From: Methylovirgula sp. HY1
GTDB lineage: Bacteria > Pseudomonadota > Alphaproteobacteria > Rhizobiales > Beijerinckiaceae
Direction of reading: 5' to 3'
Assembly: GCF_019343105.1 (NCBI RefSeq)
Contig: NZ_CP073764.1
Location: 1,860,001-1,924,000, forward strand
DNA: 64,000 nt
The translations under genes and the position numbers were made by a program. This document shows, in pieces, positions 29,476-39,829 of the stretch (its first letter is position 1; each line of letters starts with the position of its first letter). The notes below the pieces were generated by a model that saw only the letters and a list, made by a program, of their open reading frames with translations, did not search any database and was not told where the DNA came from.

Positions 29476-30015
29476 ATGCCGGCACACTGTGTAACCCTTG
29501 CGCCGCATATTGCGGCACCTCGGTGGCAAGGACTTGTGGCAATCCTGGCACTGGCCTTCATCGCAGCTTTCGCGCCAAAGAGTGCGACGGCCGAAGATGC
29601 CCAGACCATCGCCATCACCCCTTTCTCTTTTTCCGACACGTCCGGCGAAGTCCAGGACCAATCAGCCGTGCATCAAGCACGCTTGCACCGCTTCGCGGAG
29701 GTGCTCCAAGCCAGCCTTCAGAAGATCGGCGGCTATCGCGCCATCGCGCTGGGCTGCCCGAGCGATCCTTGCGCCGCGACTCCTGCGGATGGCGCGGATC
29801 TGTTGAAGGCGGCCCAGAAATCCGGTGCGACGCTCGTGGTTGTCGGCGGCGTTCACAAGATGAGCAGCCTGGTCATCTTCATGAAGGCCGATGTCTATAA
29901 GGTCGCCACCGATCGCCCGGTTTTCAGCAAGCTCTATACATTCCGCGGCGATAATGACAAAGCCTGGGTCCGCGCGGCCGAGTTTTTGGCGAACGAGATC
30001 AAGGCCCACAAGTAA
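29476..30015 (+). CDS. Exported DUF2380 family protein
   Basis: 179-residue exported protein. A signal peptide covers about 1-39 (ending SATAED). The mature part, QTIAITPFSFSDTSGE, then KIGGYRAIALGCP...ATPADGADLLKAAQKSGATLVVVGGVHKMSSLVIFMKADVYKVATDRPVF, matches DUF2380, a family proposed to be related to TolB N-terminal or lipoprotein-like binding folds and common in methylotrophic and denitrifying alphaproteobacteria. GGGAGG is six bases before the ATG. Stands alone. Function unknown. Confidence 0.75.
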   Translation: MPAHCVTLAPHIAAPRWQGLVAILALAFIAAFAPKSATAEDAQTIAITPFSFSDTSGEVQDQSAVHQARLHRFAEVLQASLQKIGGYRAIALGCPSDPCAATPADGADLLKAAQKSGATLVVVGGVHKMSSLVIFMKADVYKVATDRPVFSKLYTFRGDNDKAWVRAAEFLANEIKAHK

Positions 30016-30604
30016 TCATCCGATCGAAGGCGTGATGAAACGCGCCGATCCAATCCGTGGGACCTTCGAGGCACATCACCTCTCACGAACGCCAGCCAGC
30101 AAAAGCGCCATCTTTCGGCCTTTTGCGTCACGTGTAGTGGATTAAACATACGATCGACTGGTGTCGGCGGCATCGCCTGCAGATAATTCACCCGGTCAGC
30201 AGCGCGCTTGTGTCTGACGGCAAAATTCATAGAATAGAGATCTTCGCAGCCTGGATGATTTGCCGAGGCCGTCGCAATGGCAGGCATAAAACCTTAACCT
30301 TCCGTGGCGATAGGAAGAACCTGCTCCGGGCGGCAGACTTGCTAGAGCGTTTTCCGATCGGGTGGCATTACCCGATCGGAAATCGCTCCAAATCAATAAG
30401 CTGGAGCATATTCTCATCGATGAGAACTCGGATATGTCCCAGTTCTGACAAATGCGACACCGGATATATCCGATGTCTAAAAACAGAAAAGTCGATCAAC
30501 TTTTCTGTAACATGCTCCAGTGAGAGCAACAGCGGCCCAAAAACGGACTGCCCGGGAATGATACCGGACAGGCGGGCAAGAAGCGCTTAACGTTTGGTGC
30601 GGAC
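30016..30604. other. Intergenic region holding a repeat copy
   Basis: About 590 bases without a gene; the 30343-30520 part is the full dispersed repeat. The remaining 330 bases left of it look like plain intergenic DNA with no hairpin that I can see. Confidence 0.4.
30343..30520. repeat. Dispersed palindromic repeat, full copy
   Basis: Outer module gagcgttttccgatcgggtgg-cattac-ccgatcggaaatcgctc, linker aatcaataagctggagca, middle palindrome attctcatcgatgagaactcgg and a second ggatatatccg stem, then core module cagaaaagtcgatcaacttttctg and catgctcca. It is one of the two most complete copies. Confidence 0.85.
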
Positions 30605-31474
30605 ATGCAGCAAGTCGACAAACATCCACGCCGCAAGAGGATGAAACTGTATATTTGCAGCTGTCTTTCCGCTGCGCTCGTCGGCCTCGCCGGCGGCGCG
30701 GTCGCGGGCGATTATTCGGCTCCCGCTCCGTTCATGTCCTTCATCCCGCCGTCGACTTTCAATTGGACGGGCTTTTACGGCGGCGAAAGCGGAACCTATA
30801 GCTGGACCGACGGAGGTGGGAATCGGAGCCCCGACGGACTATGGACGATCGCTTCCGATGCTGCCGGCAGCGCCATTTCCGCAGCGAACGGCTCGTCGCC
30901 TCAGGATCCGCACAACGCCCTCGGCGGCGGCCAGCTCGGTTTCAATTACCAGATCCAGAATCTCGTTTTAGGTGCCGAAGGCGATCTTTCCTACACCGGT
31001 CTCGACACGACCATGGGTGTCTTCGGTCCGCCGCGCACCACCGAGAGCCTCGCTTTCGCACCGGATATTAATTCGCATTGGCTGTCGACGATCCGCGGCC
31101 GATTCGGCACGTCCATTGACCGATTGCTCGTCTTTGCGACCGGCGGCCTCGCCGTTGCCGGGAGGAATTTCAATAATGGCTACACGGTTCTCTCGCCGGA
31201 CGGGCAGGATTTTTCGATCGGCAATGCATCCCGGGTGGCGGCCGGCGTTGCGATCGGCGGCGGCCTCGAATATGCGCTCAACAATCATTGGACGGTAAAG
31301 GGCGAATATCTCTATGCCGGTCTCGGAGCGGGCAACTCATTTATGCCCAGCGACACCCCGCTGCCGATCAATCCGGGTTATCGCTCCGCCGATATGAGCG
31401 AGAAAGTGGTTCGCGCCGCGATCAACTACAAATTCGATTGGCCCAACGGATCGAGTTCCAACGCCGACAAATAA
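30605..31474 (+). CDS. Outer-membrane beta-barrel protein
   Basis: 289 residues with a signal peptide (about 1-35, ending AVAGDYS) and an Omp25/Omp31-like eight-strand beta-barrel: FNWTGFYGGESGTYSWTDGG, GGGQLGFNYQIQNLVLGAEGDLSY, STIRGRFGTSIDRLLVFATGGLAVAG, ALNNHWTVKGEYLYAGLG, and a C-terminal strand ending VVRAAINYKFDWP. The start at 30605 gives a charged n-region (KHPRRKR) before the hydrophobic part; ATG 30641 is possible. Its relation to the convergent barrel gene next door suggests that they are paralogues, though they share only the barrel pattern. Substrate or role is unknown. Confidence 0.82.
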   Translation: MQQVDKHPRRKRMKLYICSCLSAALVGLAGGAVAGDYSAPAPFMSFIPPSTFNWTGFYGGESGTYSWTDGGGNRSPDGLWTIASDAAGSAISAANGSSPQDPHNALGGGQLGFNYQIQNLVLGAEGDLSYTGLDTTMGVFGPPRTTESLAFAPDINSHWLSTIRGRFGTSIDRLLVFATGGLAVAGRNFNNGYTVLSPDGQDFSIGNASRVAAGVAIGGGLEYALNNHWTVKGEYLYAGLGAGNSFMPSDTPLPINPGYRSADMSEKVVRAAINYKFDWPNGSSSNADK

Positions 31475-31560
31475 GCGCACCGACATAGCCACGACCATGG
31501 GCTCTCGGTGCAACTATGAAGGATCAAGCAGGCACTCAGCCTCGCCGGTTATCCCCTTTT

Positions 31561-31718
31561 GAGCGTTTTCCCCTCGATCGGGGGATGGAATCGCCCGATC
31601 GAAAAGAAAACGGCTCCGAATCAATAAGCTGGAGCATGGTCTCATCTATTAGAACTCGGATATATCCGAGTTCTGAAATATCGGAAAAGTCATTCAACTT
31701 TTCCGGAACACGCTCTAG
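31561..31718. repeat. Dispersed palindromic repeat, full copy
   Basis: Same order as the copy at 30343: outer module gagcgttttcccctcgatcg...cccgatcgaaaagaaaacggctc, linker aatcaataagctggagca, palindrome agaactcggatatatccga, core cggaaaagtcattcaacttt and tccggaacacgctctagc. It separates the two convergent barrel genes and its 3' end reaches within three bases of the second one. Confidence 0.85.
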
Positions 31719-31720
31719 CT

Positions 31721-32482
31721 TCAATATTTGGCGACGACGGGTGACGGCGGCGCGAACCAATTGAACCTGTAGTTCACGCCGACCAGAAGCGTCTGAAGAT
31801 TGTTTTGTTCGTAATATGAGTATGGGGTCGCGAAAGCGGCGACCGGGCTCGAATAATTCAAAAGCATATTTTGACTGCCGAAGCCCGCGTAATCATATTC
31901 GGCGAATACCGACCATCCCGGCGCCACGGCATATTCAAAACCGGCGCCGATTGTCCATCCAACCCGCGTCGAACTCGCGCCTCCCCAGTAGGGGATGGTC
32001 GTATCCACGTCCGAGAGGCCGATCTGCGCCTCGGCTACGCCGCCCCTGACATAGAGCAACGTCCGCGGCATGATGGCGTAACCGAGGCGCCCCGTCTCGG
32101 TTGCTAACCAATCGGTGTGGGTCCCCAATATATCGGCCGGCGTACCGCCATAGTAGTAATGGTTGCCGCTTATACCCGAGCCATCGAATCTTCCCTGAAA
32201 GCCGAAGACAAACGGCCCCTGCTGATAATCACATCCGACCTGGCCACCGCCGACGATTCCGTCCGCCGTGTCGCCGCCCGCGTCGAGGAACGTATTCGGG
32301 TCGTAGGTATGGTCACTTTGCCAGCCGAAACCGATGTTCAAGCCGGCATAACAGCCGGACCAAATTAAAGGCGGCGGCTCATAGGGCATCGCGCTCCCGA
32401 CGGGCGGCAGATCGGCTGCGAGCGCGCTGCCCATCAAGGAAAAAAAGCTGGTCGCAACCGCGACTGTTCTTGTCAAGCGCAT
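31721..32482 (-). CDS. Outer-membrane beta-barrel protein, Omp25/31-like
   Basis: 253 residues with a signal peptide (about 1-22, SALAADLPP) and the barrel pattern typical of Rhizobiales outer-membrane proteins: IWSGCYAGLNIGFGWQS, DGIVGGGQVGCDYQQGPFVFGFQGRFD, DWLATETGRLGYAIMPRTLLYVRGGVA, GWTIGAGFEYAVAPGWSVFAEYDYAGFGSQN and the end LLVGVNYRFNW. Two cysteines (GCYAG, GCDYQ) occur at the first strands. The start ATG is clear. The upstream end of an IS5-family element lies only 62 bases in front of the start codon, which may have cut off or replaced the promoter. Confidence 0.88.
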   Translation of the reverse strand: MRLTRTVAVATSFFSLMGSALAADLPPVGSAMPYEPPPLIWSGCYAGLNIGFGWQSDHTYDPNTFLDAGGDTADGIVGGGQVGCDYQQGPFVFGFQGRFDGSGISGNHYYYGGTPADILGTHTDWLATETGRLGYAIMPRTLLYVRGGVAEAQIGLSDVDTTIPYWGGASSTRVGWTIGAGFEYAVAPGWSVFAEYDYAGFGSQNMLLNYSSPVAAFATPYSYYEQNNLQTLLVGVNYRFNWFAPPSPVVAKY

Positions 32483-32544
32483 GATGTGATGCCCCCGAAT
32501 GAGTCGAGAATGGAAAGCTCAGGGGTCACACGCGCCACACGTTA

Positions 32545-33476
32545 GAGCCCGACCTGAAAATGGTTGATCGGCCCCGTGGCGTTTGATTCCCTGGGTTTGC
32601 TACAACCCCGAGGGATTCGCGATGCCGTGGAACGAGGCCGATCGACTGAAGTATGATGTGATCCGCGCACGTTATTCAAGTGACATGTCTGACGAGGAAT
32701 TTGAATTGATTGCTCCGCTTCTGCCGCGGCCCAAGCGGCGAGGTCGGAAGCCAACCGATCCGCGCGAGATACTGAACGCCATGTTCTATTTGATCCGCTG
32801 CGGTTGCCCGTGGCGGCTTCTGCCCAAGGATTTCCCGCCTTTCACCACGGTGCAGAACCACTTCTACGCGTGGCGCGACAACGGTCTTTGGACGCAGATC
32901 GTCTGCATTCTGGTCATGAACGCCCGCGAGAGCGAAGGCCGGGAAGCCTCGCCTACCGCGGTCATCGTCGACAGCCAATCGGTGAAAACAACCGAGGCCG
33001 GCGGGCCGCGCGGCTTCGACGCCGGCAAAAAGGTCAAGGGACGCAAACGGCATATTGCGGTCGATATGCTCGGATTGCCGATCGAAAGTCAGGTCACGCC
33101 CGCCGCTGTCCAGGACCGCGACGCGCTCGCCCCTATACTCGGCGAGGTTCATCGCAAAAGCCCTTTTGTAAGCATGTGCTTCGTCGACGGCGGCTACAAA
33201 GGCGACGAAGCCCAACGAGCCGCCTATGAAGCCAGTCGAATCTCCATCACCGTCGTCGAGCGCTCGGACAAGCGCGTCGCGGGGTTCGTCGTGCTGCCGA
33301 AGCGCTGGGTGGTCGAGAGGACGCTAGGCTGGATCAACCGAGCGCGCCGCCTCGCCAAGGACTTCGAGGCGACCATCGAATCGTCACTGGCTTGGCTCCT
33401 CATCGCTCTCGCCTTCCTGCTCATGCGCAGGCTGGCAAGGCTCTCTCCTCAACCCACGTAATTTCGAGTCGGGCTC
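32545..33476 (+). mobile_element. Complete IS5-family insertion sequence
   Basis: 932-bp element carrying one transposase gene. Imperfect 16-bp terminal inverted repeats: GAGCCCGACCTGAAAA at the left end and, on the other strand, GAGCCCGACTCGAAAT at the right end. A three-base target duplication TTA flanks it (32542-32544 and 33477-33479), as expected of IS5 subgroups that duplicate TNA (IS1031/IS427-like). It sits between an outer-membrane protein gene and lepA. Confidence 0.92.
32622..33461 (+). CDS. IS5-family transposase
   Basis: 279-residue transposase with an N-terminal DUF4096-like part (MSDEEFELIAPLLPRPKRRGRKPTDP) and a DDE catalytic domain: Asp in AVIVDSQSVKT, Asp in CFVDGGYKG and Glu in RWVVERTLGWINRARRL. 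The start at 32622 (MPWNEADRLKYD) is the first ATG inside the element. The frame is intact across its whole length, so the element may be active. Confidence 0.93.
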   Translation: MPWNEADRLKYDVIRARYSSDMSDEEFELIAPLLPRPKRRGRKPTDPREILNAMFYLIRCGCPWRLLPKDFPPFTTVQNHFYAWRDNGLWTQIVCILVMNARESEGREASPTAVIVDSQSVKTTEAGGPRGFDAGKKVKGRKRHIAVDMLGLPIESQVTPAAVQDRDALAPILGEVHRKSPFVSMCFVDGGYKGDEAQRAAYEASRISITVVERSDKRVAGFVVLPKRWVVERTLGWINRARRLAKDFEATIESSLAWLLIALAFLLMRRLARLSPQPT

Positions 33477-33703
33477 TTAGCGGCGAAGGCCATATGCCCC
33501 TGCATGAAGATTCGCGGGAAACGCCGCGCGGACCATGCGTGTCCACTGCAGCAACGATAGTCGAAAAACCCGCGCCACGGAATAGATCCGAGCCAACCGA
33601 CAGGTGTTTTGTTATGCGCGTGACTTTCATGGCACGTTTTTGTGCATCGGCCGAATTTTAAAATAAAGATTAAATCTTGTTGCTCGACTTATTGCTTAGG
33701 TTA

Positions 33704-35509
33704 TTAACTGTCCATCTTTAGCGCTGCAATGAAAGCTTCCTGCGGGATTTCAACCTTGCCGAATTGGCGCATGCGTTTCTTGCCGGCCTTCTGCTTTTCT
33801 AAAAGCTTACGCTTGCGGGTCGCATCGCCGCCATAGCATTTTGCCGTCACGTCCTTGCGCATGGCGCGCACGGTTTCTCTGGCGATGATCTTGCCGCCGA
33901 TCGCCGCCTGGATCGGGATCTGGAAGAGATGCTGCGGGATCAGATCCTTCAGCTTTTCGACCATGACGCGACCGCGCGTCTCGGCGCGGTCACGATGCAC
34001 CAGCATGGAGAGCGCATCGACAGGCTCGGCATTGACGAGAATCGACATTTTCACGAGATCGCCATCGCGATAATCGGTGATCGCGTAATCGAAGCTCGCA
34101 TAGCCTTTGGAGATCGATTTCAGCCGGTCGTAAAAGTCGAACACGACTTCGTTGAGCGGAAGGTCATAGGTCACCATGGCGCGCTTGCCGACATAGTTGA
34201 GATCGATCTGGATACCGCGCCGATCCTGGCAAAGCTTGAGGACGGCGCCGAGATAATCATCCGGCGTCAAGATAGTGGCGCGAATCCAGGGCTCTTTGAT
34301 CAGCTCGATCCGTGACGGATCCGGCATATCGACGGGATTGTGCAGATCGATCTCCTCGCCCGAGCGCAGGAGGATCTTGTAGATGACCGAAGGCGCCGTC
34401 GCGATGAGATCGAGATTGAACTCGCGCTCCAGCCGCTCCTGGATGATTTCGAGATGCAGCAGGCCGAGGAAGCCGCAGCGAAAGCCGAAACCGAGCGCCG
34501 CCGAACTTTCCATCTCGAAGGAAAAGCTCGCGTCGTTCAGCCGCAACCTGGCCATTGCGGCGCGCAGATCGTCGAACTGCGCCGCATCGACCGGAAACAG
34601 CCCGCAAAAAACCACCGGCTGCGCCGGCTTGAAGCCGGGGAGCGCTTGGACGCAGGGCCGTTTCTCGTCGGTGATCGTATCGCCGACGCGGGTATCGGCG
34701 ACCTGTTTGATCTGCGCTGTGATGAAGCCGACTTCGCCAGGGCCAAGCCCCTCGACATCGACCATTTTGGGCCGGAATACACCGATCCTGTCGATGTCAT
34801 AATGGGCATCTGTCCCCATCATCAGGATCTTCTGGTGCTTTTTCATCGTCCCATCGAGGACGCGCACCAACACCACGACGCCGAGATAGGCATCATACCA
34901 GGAATCGACGAGCAGCGCCTTTAAAGGCGCCGCGGCATCGCCCTTGGGCGGCGGCAGGCGGGTGACGATGGCTTCGAGCACGAGATCGATGCCGAGCCCG
35001 GTCTTGGCCGAAATTTCCACCGCATTCGAGGCATCGATGCCGATCACGTCCTCGATCTGCTCCTTGACCCGCTCCGGCTCGGCGGCGGGAAGATCGATCT
35101 TATTGAGCACCGGAACGATCTCATGCCCGGCATCGAGCGCATGGTAGACATTGGCGAGCGTCTGCGCCTCGACGCCCTGGCTCGCGTCGACGACCAGCAG
35201 CGAACCTTCGCAGGCCGCAAGCGAGCGCGAGACCTCATAGGCGAAGTCGACATGGCCGGGCGTGTCCATGAGATTCAAAATATAGGTTTGACCATCCTGG
35301 GCCTTGTATTCGAGCCGGACGGTTTGCGCCTTGATGGTGATCCCGCGCTCGCGTTCGATGTCCATCGAATCGAGCACCTGCTCGACCATGTCGCGCTCAG
35401 CCAGCGCCCCGGTCGTCTGGATCAGCCGGTCGGCAAGCGTCGACTTGCCGTGATCGATATGGGCGACAATGGAAAAATTGCGGATATTTTCGAGTCTATG
35501 GGTCGTCAT
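33704..35509 (-). CDS. lepA: Translation elongation factor 4 (LepA)
   Basis: 601-residue ribosome-associated GTPase that back-translocates or helps initiation on stalled ribosomes. G motifs are [22 protein letters not shown] and NKIDLP; the LepA-specific C-terminal end follows ([62 protein letters not shown]). ATG at 35509 starts [15 protein letters not shown], as in other members; the open frame extends 30 codons further, without support. Divergent to the ABC exporter genes. Confidence 0.97.
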   Translation of the reverse strand: MTTHRLENIRNFSIVAHIDHGKSTLADRLIQTTGALAERDMVEQVLDSMDIERERGITIKAQTVRLEYKAQDGQTYILNLMDTPGHVDFAYEVSRSLAACEGSLLVVDASQGVEAQTLANVYHALDAGHEIVPVLNKIDLPAAEPERVKEQIEDVIGIDASNAVEISAKTGLGIDLVLEAIVTRLPPPKGDAAAPLKALLVDSWYDAYLGVVVLVRVLDGTMKKHQKILMMGTDAHYDIDRIGVFRPKMVDVEGLGPGEVGFITAQIKQVADTRVGDTITDEKRPCVQALPGFKPAQPVVFCGLFPVDAAQFDDLRAAMARLRLNDASFSFEMESSAALGFGFRCGFLGLLHLEIIQERLEREFNLDLIATAPSVIYKILLRSGEEIDLHNPVDMPDPSRIELIKEPWIRATILTPDDYLGAVLKLCQDRRGIQIDLNYVGKRAMVTYDLPLNEVVFDFYDRLKSISKGYASFDYAITDYRDGDLVKMSILVNAEPVDALSMLVHRDRAETRGRVMVEKLKDLIPQHLFQIPIQAAIGGKIIARETVRAMRKDVTAKCYGGDATRKRKLLEKQKAGKKRMRQFGKVEIPQEAFIAALKMDS

Positions 35510-35721
35510 GGAGGCGGAATAGCAGGGCGGCGAGGGGAAAGAAAGGCGAATGGATGAGCGGATTCGTGCTTTGTCGGCAGTTGGCTCACCCAGGGCCAAG
35601 CCTGTCGCCGGCCACGCCGCCGCAAATGGCGCGACCGCGGCGGACGGACCCCGAACACATAGCAGTGAGGGCGATCATGTCGCGCCTTCACGCCCCTTCA
35701 GGTTAGGCTATAAGCACAGCC

Positions 35722-36648
35722 ATGCAGCCGATTATTTCCGTCCAAAATCTCTCGAAGACCTATGCCTCGGGCTTTTGCGCGCTGAAAAGCGTCGATCTCG
35801 ACATCCGGGCGGGCGAGATTCTCGCCCTTTTAGGACCCAACGGCGCCGGCAAGACGACGCTGATCAGTATCATCTGCGGCATCGTCAACGCCTCGGATGG
35901 CACAGTCACGGTCGATGGCCATGGCATCGTCAAAGACTATCGCCTGACAAGATCGATGATCGGCCTCGTGCCGCAGGAACTGACCGTCGATCATTTCGAA
36001 TCCGTCTGGGCCTCCGTGACCTTCAGCCGGCGCCTGTTCGGCAAGCCCGACGATCCGAAGCTGATCGAGAAGATCCTGCGCGATCTGACGCTATGGGAGA
36101 AAAAAGACAGCGAAATAAGAGCGCTGTCGGGTGGCATGAAACGCCGGCTGCTCATCGCCAAGGCACTCTCGCACGAACCCCGGATTCTCTTTCTCGACGA
36201 GCCGACCGCCGGCGTCGATATCGAACTGCGCAAAGACATGTGGCAGATCGTGCGAACCTTGCGCGCCTCCGGCGTCACCATCATTCTCACGACGCATTAT
36301 ATTGAAGAAGCGGAAGCCATTGCCGACCGGATCGGCATCATCGACAAGGGCGAATTGATTCTCGTCGAAGACAAGCATTTGCTCATGCAAAAGCTCGGCA
36401 AAAAGCAATTGACCGTGCATTTGCGCGACAAGCTCGAGGCCATTCCGACAAAACTCGCGGTCTATGATCTTGCTTTAGCGACTGACGGCAACATGCTCAC
36501 CTACACCTATACGAAAGCGGGCGATGGGCGCACCGTCGCAGGCCTGTTCGCCGAACTCGCGACCGCCGGGATCACGTTCACCGATATCACCACCCGCGAA
36601 AGCCGCTTGGAAGATATATTCGTTCAGCTGGTGAGGCAGAGACAATGA
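35722..36648 (+). CDS. ABC transporter ATPase, YadG-like
   Basis: 308-residue ATPase of an ABC-2 type exporter. Walker [10 protein letters not shown] (about 45), signature [15 protein letters not shown] (about 138), Walker [17 protein letters not shown]; the C-terminal extension is that of the YadG/NodI-like group. Its stop overlaps the start of the permease gene (ATGA), so the two act together. Substrate is unknown; homologous pairs export polysaccharide, drugs or lipid-like compounds. Confidence 0.92.
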   Translation: MQPIISVQNLSKTYASGFCALKSVDLDIRAGEILALLGPNGAGKTTLISIICGIVNASDGTVTVDGHGIVKDYRLTRSMIGLVPQELTVDHFESVWASVTFSRRLFGKPDDPKLIEKILRDLTLWEKKDSEIRALSGGMKRRLLIAKALSHEPRILFLDEPTAGVDIELRKDMWQIVRTLRASGVTIILTTHYIEEAEAIADRIGIIDKGELILVEDKHLLMQKLGKKQLTVHLRDKLEAIPTKLAVYDLALATDGNMLTYTYTKAGDGRTVAGLFAELATAGITFTDITTRESRLEDIFVQLVRQRQ

Positions 36649-37406
36649 ACCTTCAAGCTGTCCGCGCGATTTATATTTTCGAAATGGCGCGCACCGGCCG
36701 CACGCTGTTGCAGAGCATCATCTCGCCCGTCATCTCGACCTCGCTCTATTTCGTCGTCTTCGGCGCGGCAATCGGCTCGCGCATCCGCGAAATCGAGGGC
36801 GTATCCTATGGCGCCTTCATCGTGCCGGGGCTCATTATGCTGATGCTTTTGACGCAGAGCATCACCAATGCCTCTTTCGGCATTTTCTTTCCGAAGTTCA
36901 CCGGCACGATCTACGAGCTTCTCTCCGCGCCGATTTCATTCTTGGAAATGGTGATCGGCTATGTCGGCGCGGCGGCGACAAAATCGATCATTCTCGGGCT
37001 GATCATTCTGGCGACGGCCAGTCTCTTTGTACCGATTACGATCGCCCATCCATTCTTCATGCTGGCTTTTCTCGTCCTCACCGCCGTGACGTTCAGCATG
37101 TTCGGCTTCATCATCGGCATTTGGGCGGATCGTTTTGAAAAGCTGCAAGTCGTGCCGCTCCTCCTGATCACGCCTTTGACCTTCCTCGGCGGCAGTTTTT
37201 ATTCGATCAATATTTTGCCGCCGGTCTGGCGCACCGTGACTTTGTTCAATCCCGTCGTCTATCTGATCAGCGGCTTTCGTTGGAGCTTCTTCGACAAGGC
37301 CGATGTGAGCGTAAACGTCAGCCTCGTCGCAACGTTCATCTTCTTGATCGTCTGTCTCTTCGTGGTTTGGCGGATTTTCGCGACAGGCTATCGGCTGAAA
37401 AGCTGA
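36645..37406 (+). CDS. ABC-2 type permease, YadH-like
   Basis: 253-residue integral membrane permease with six transmembrane segments, for example [43 protein letters not shown] and the C-terminal ISGFRWSFF followed by a last helix. Partners the preceding ATPase through a four-base overlap. The G-x-x-Y-E-x-L-S-A-P motif is typical of the ABC-2 family. Confidence 0.9.
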   Translation: MNLQAVRAIYIFEMARTGRTLLQSIISPVISTSLYFVVFGAAIGSRIREIEGVSYGAFIVPGLIMLMLLTQSITNASFGIFFPKFTGTIYELLSAPISFLEMVIGYVGAAATKSIILGLIILATASLFVPITIAHPFFMLAFLVLTAVTFSMFGFIIGIWADRFEKLQVVPLLLITPLTFLGGSFYSINILPPVWRTVTLFNPVVYLISGFRWSFFDKADVSVNVSLVATFIFLIVCLFVVWRIFATGYRLKS

Positions 37407-37563
37407 AGCTGCTCGTTTTAACCAGGATTTGGCGCAAAGCGAAACGTCGCGAATTTATTCCGGGGCTCGTTTCTTATCGTCGCGACCTCACGACCGGGTC
37501 TCGCATCTTGCGAAACAAGCGCGAACCCGCAATTTATTGATAGCAACGATTTTGAAAGCACCC

Positions 37564-38157
37564 ATGGCTCAGCCGCACCTTCAATCGCTCCTGCGAAAAC
37601 TCACGCGCCCGTTGTGGTTCGTCCTCGCCGCCATCTTCCTCTTCGAAGCTTGGCTATGGGACGTCCTCGGCGATGCGTTGACGCGGCTCGCGGCACGGCT
37701 TCCCTTCGAGTCCTTCAAACATGCGCTCGCCCGTCTCGTAGGACGCCTGCCCGCGCCTGTCGTGCTTCTCGTCTTTCTGATTCCGCTCGCAATCATCGAG
37801 CCGTTCAAATTTCTCGGCCTCTGGCTCATCGGCCATCATCATATTGTCTTCGGCATTCTTGCCTTCGTCGCCGCCAAGATCGCGGGCCTCGGCGTCATGG
37901 CCTTTCTGTTCGATATGACGCGGACAAAACTCCTATCCATGGGCTGGTTCGACCGCTTCTATCTCTGGGTCATACGCATGCGCGCCTGGGCGCATGATGT
38001 CCTCGCGCCCTATAAGCAGCAGATCCACGAGGCGCTGGCGCCGTTCAAGCAACGACTCAGCGACATGCTAATATCTTTCGAAAGCCGTGGCGGCGGGCTC
38101 GGACGCAAGCTCGCGCTGTTGCGCAATCGGGCGCGGCGTTTGCGCGGCCTCACTTGA
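37564..38157 (+). CDS. Unknown membrane protein (197 aa)
   Basis: 197 residues. Hydrophobic segments at about 15-36 (LWFVLAAIFLFEAWLWDVLG), 60-90 (PAPVVLLVFLIPLAIIEPFKFLGLWLIG) and 95-120 (VFGILAFVAAKIAGLGVMAFLFD), then a charged C-terminal half with amphipathic helices (DVLAPYKQQIHEALAPFKQRLSDML). Resembles Rhizobiales inner-membrane proteins of unknown function; no motif gives a role. I use the ATG at 37564. It overlaps the convergent pseudouridine synthase gene by 8 bases. Confidence 0.6.
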   Translation: MAQPHLQSLLRKLTRPLWFVLAAIFLFEAWLWDVLGDALTRLAARLPFESFKHALARLVGRLPAPVVLLVFLIPLAIIEPFKFLGLWLIGHHHIVFGILAFVAAKIAGLGVMAFLFDMTRTKLLSMGWFDRFYLWVIRMRAWAHDVLAPYKQQIHEALAPFKQRLSDMLISFESRGGGLGRKLALLRNRARRLRGLT

Positions 38158-38833
38158 CCGCAAGATCCATTAGGCTTGCGACCTTCGCCTCCATATGCGC
38201 GGGCAGAGGTGCTTCGATCCGCAAGGGGTCTTTATTCTTGTAGAGCGGGATCTCGATGGCCCGCGCATGAAGATGCAAGCGCGCGCCGTCGCACGAACTG
38301 GTCCCATAGACGGGGTCGCCAAAAATCGAAAAGCCCATAGCCGCGCAATGGACGCGCAATTGATGCGTGCGGCCGGTCAAAGGAGTCAGCGCCAGAAAGC
38401 TGAAACCTTCATTCCGACCCAGCACTTTCCAGCGCGTCTGCGCCGGCTGGCCCAACGGATCGACCTTCATCCACCAGCCGCGCGTCGCATCGAGGCGTGC
38501 CAATGGCAGATCGATCAACCCCTCTTCCGCCTCGGGGCTACCCACGACCACGGCCCAATAGGTCTTGCCGATCTTGCCTTGCTTGAAGAGCAGGCCGAGC
38601 TGCGTCAGCGCCTTGTGATGGCGGCCGAGAACAAGGCAGCCGGATGTCTCGCGATCCAGCCGATGCGCAAGCGCCGGACTGCGCGGCAGACCGAAACGCA
38701 AAGCCTCGAAATGCGCTTCGAGATTGTCGCCGCCCTTCGGGCCTTTGTGAACGGCGATTCCCGACGGCTTGTCGATAACCAGAATCAGGCCGTCGCGATA
38801 AAGCAGCCGAGATTGCATCTCTTCAGGCGTCAT
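38150..38833 (-). CDS. RluA-family pseudouridine synthase
   Basis: 227-residue RNA-modifying enzyme that converts uridine to pseudouridine. The catalytic segment HRLDRETSG with the active Asp is at about 57-65; KPSGIAVHKG, GKIGKTYWAVVVG and LTGRTHQLRVHCAAMG are further family motifs. No S4 domain is present, so it belongs to the short RluA/TruC-like forms rather than RluC/D. Substrate is not determinable. ATG at 38833. Confidence 0.9.
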   Translation of the reverse strand: MTPEEMQSRLLYRDGLILVIDKPSGIAVHKGPKGGDNLEAHFEALRFGLPRSPALAHRLDRETSGCLVLGRHHKALTQLGLLFKQGKIGKTYWAVVVGSPEAEEGLIDLPLARLDATRGWWMKVDPLGQPAQTRWKVLGRNEGFSFLALTPLTGRTHQLRVHCAAMGFSIFGDPVYGTSSCDGARLHLHARAIEIPLYKNKDPLRIEAPLPAHMEAKVASLMDLAVK

Positions 38834-39321
38834 TGCACGATCTTCGCATCCCGTTCCTTGGAGGTTCTAACCCAGCCGGGCATCCGGCGCGATATGCGCG
38901 CGGCGATCTCCTTAGAGCAACGGCCCCACAAGGCCAAGCCAGGGCAGCAGCGGCGGCGGAAGCCGTTGCGCGCGGCAACCCCGCCCAAAATAGCCAAGAA
39001 GAATGCGGCCGTATTTGCGGCACTCGGGTAGCCAATCTCATGAGTCAAGCAAAAAGCGAAGGAACGGATCGTTTTCTTCGGCGTTAATCAAGTGTCGGCG
39101 CGCCTATAGGATCGCGACACGCGAAGGCACGACTGACACTATGGCATGAACGACGTAGTTCAATCGCCTCTGTTCTGGATCTTTGGCTCTCGCCTGAGAC
39201 GAATGGCAACATGGCTATGTTAATAATGTCTGGCGGAGCCTGGCTTCCCAGCGCGGTGACTTGCGCGGCTTTGTTGTCGGCAGTTTCGGCATGGCCGAAT
39301 TGAGAAGGCAAGAAGAGACAA
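38834..39321. other. Gene-free stretch
   Basis: About 490 bases. Short frames occur on both strands but none has a start with a ribosome binding site or a recognisable motif. I see no hairpin or repeat of note. Confidence 0.35.
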
Positions 39322-39597
39322 ATGCAGCGCGAAATCCGATCCCAGGCGCAATTGCGCGACATATGTTTGCAAACTCTGAAGGGTTGCCAAGGATTTGAAG
39401 ACGTCGACGAAATCCTGATTCAACCGCGCGATCCACATGCCGGCGGCGCAAATTGGACTTTGGCAGGCTTCCGCCCACGCGTCGCCAATAATGCATTGCG
39501 AGCTGCCCGTACCACCATTCAGGAATTGCAGATGGCCTATCAATTGGATGGCGCCGAGGCCGCAATTGGCAAGGGCTGCGACCGCAAGACCTTTTGA
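39322..39597 (+). CDS. Small conserved-looking unknown protein (91 aa)
   Basis: 91 residues without signal peptide or membrane segment. Middle pattern LKGCQGFEDVDEILIQPRDP, then GGANWTLAGFRPRV and ALRAARTTIQELQMAYQL, resembles small proteins of unknown function in Rhizobiales that share C-..-V..I.I..P....-NW-........-L...YDL. The ATG is preceded by AAGAAGAG. A strong hairpin follows the stop (39631-39656), which supports this gene being real. Confidence 0.55.
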   Translation: MQREIRSQAQLRDICLQTLKGCQGFEDVDEILIQPRDPHAGGANWTLAGFRPRVANNALRAARTTIQELQMAYQLDGAEAAIGKGCDRKTF

Positions 39598-39630
39598 CCC
39601 ACCCACAAAGCTTGTGATCTCCCCTCCCAG

Positions 39631-39656
39631 GCGTGATCCCCCCACGGGGATCACGC
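39631..39656 (+). terminator. Hairpin after the small unknown gene
   Basis: Perfect 11-bp stem (GCGTGATCCCC with GGGGATCACGC) with a four-base loop. No T-run, so Rho-independent termination is only possible. Confidence 0.5.
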
Positions 39657-39829
39657 ATCGCTTAATCACATTTACAATTAGTGACTTGTGAACATTGTTC
39701 AGCTTTATATCTTGCCATCTCGTCTTTGATCCAAGTTTTCGGCTGCATGCGTCGCCGCGGGAATAGGATTCGGCGTGGCGATTAGAACGCGGTGAACGGC
39801 GCCGCGAGCCGGACGCGTCAAAGAAAGTG

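Noticed and set aside
28568-30015. Long plus-strand frames opposite the 245-residue gene
   Set aside because: They are shadows of the minus-strand gene and of the DUF2380 gene; no motif or start site.
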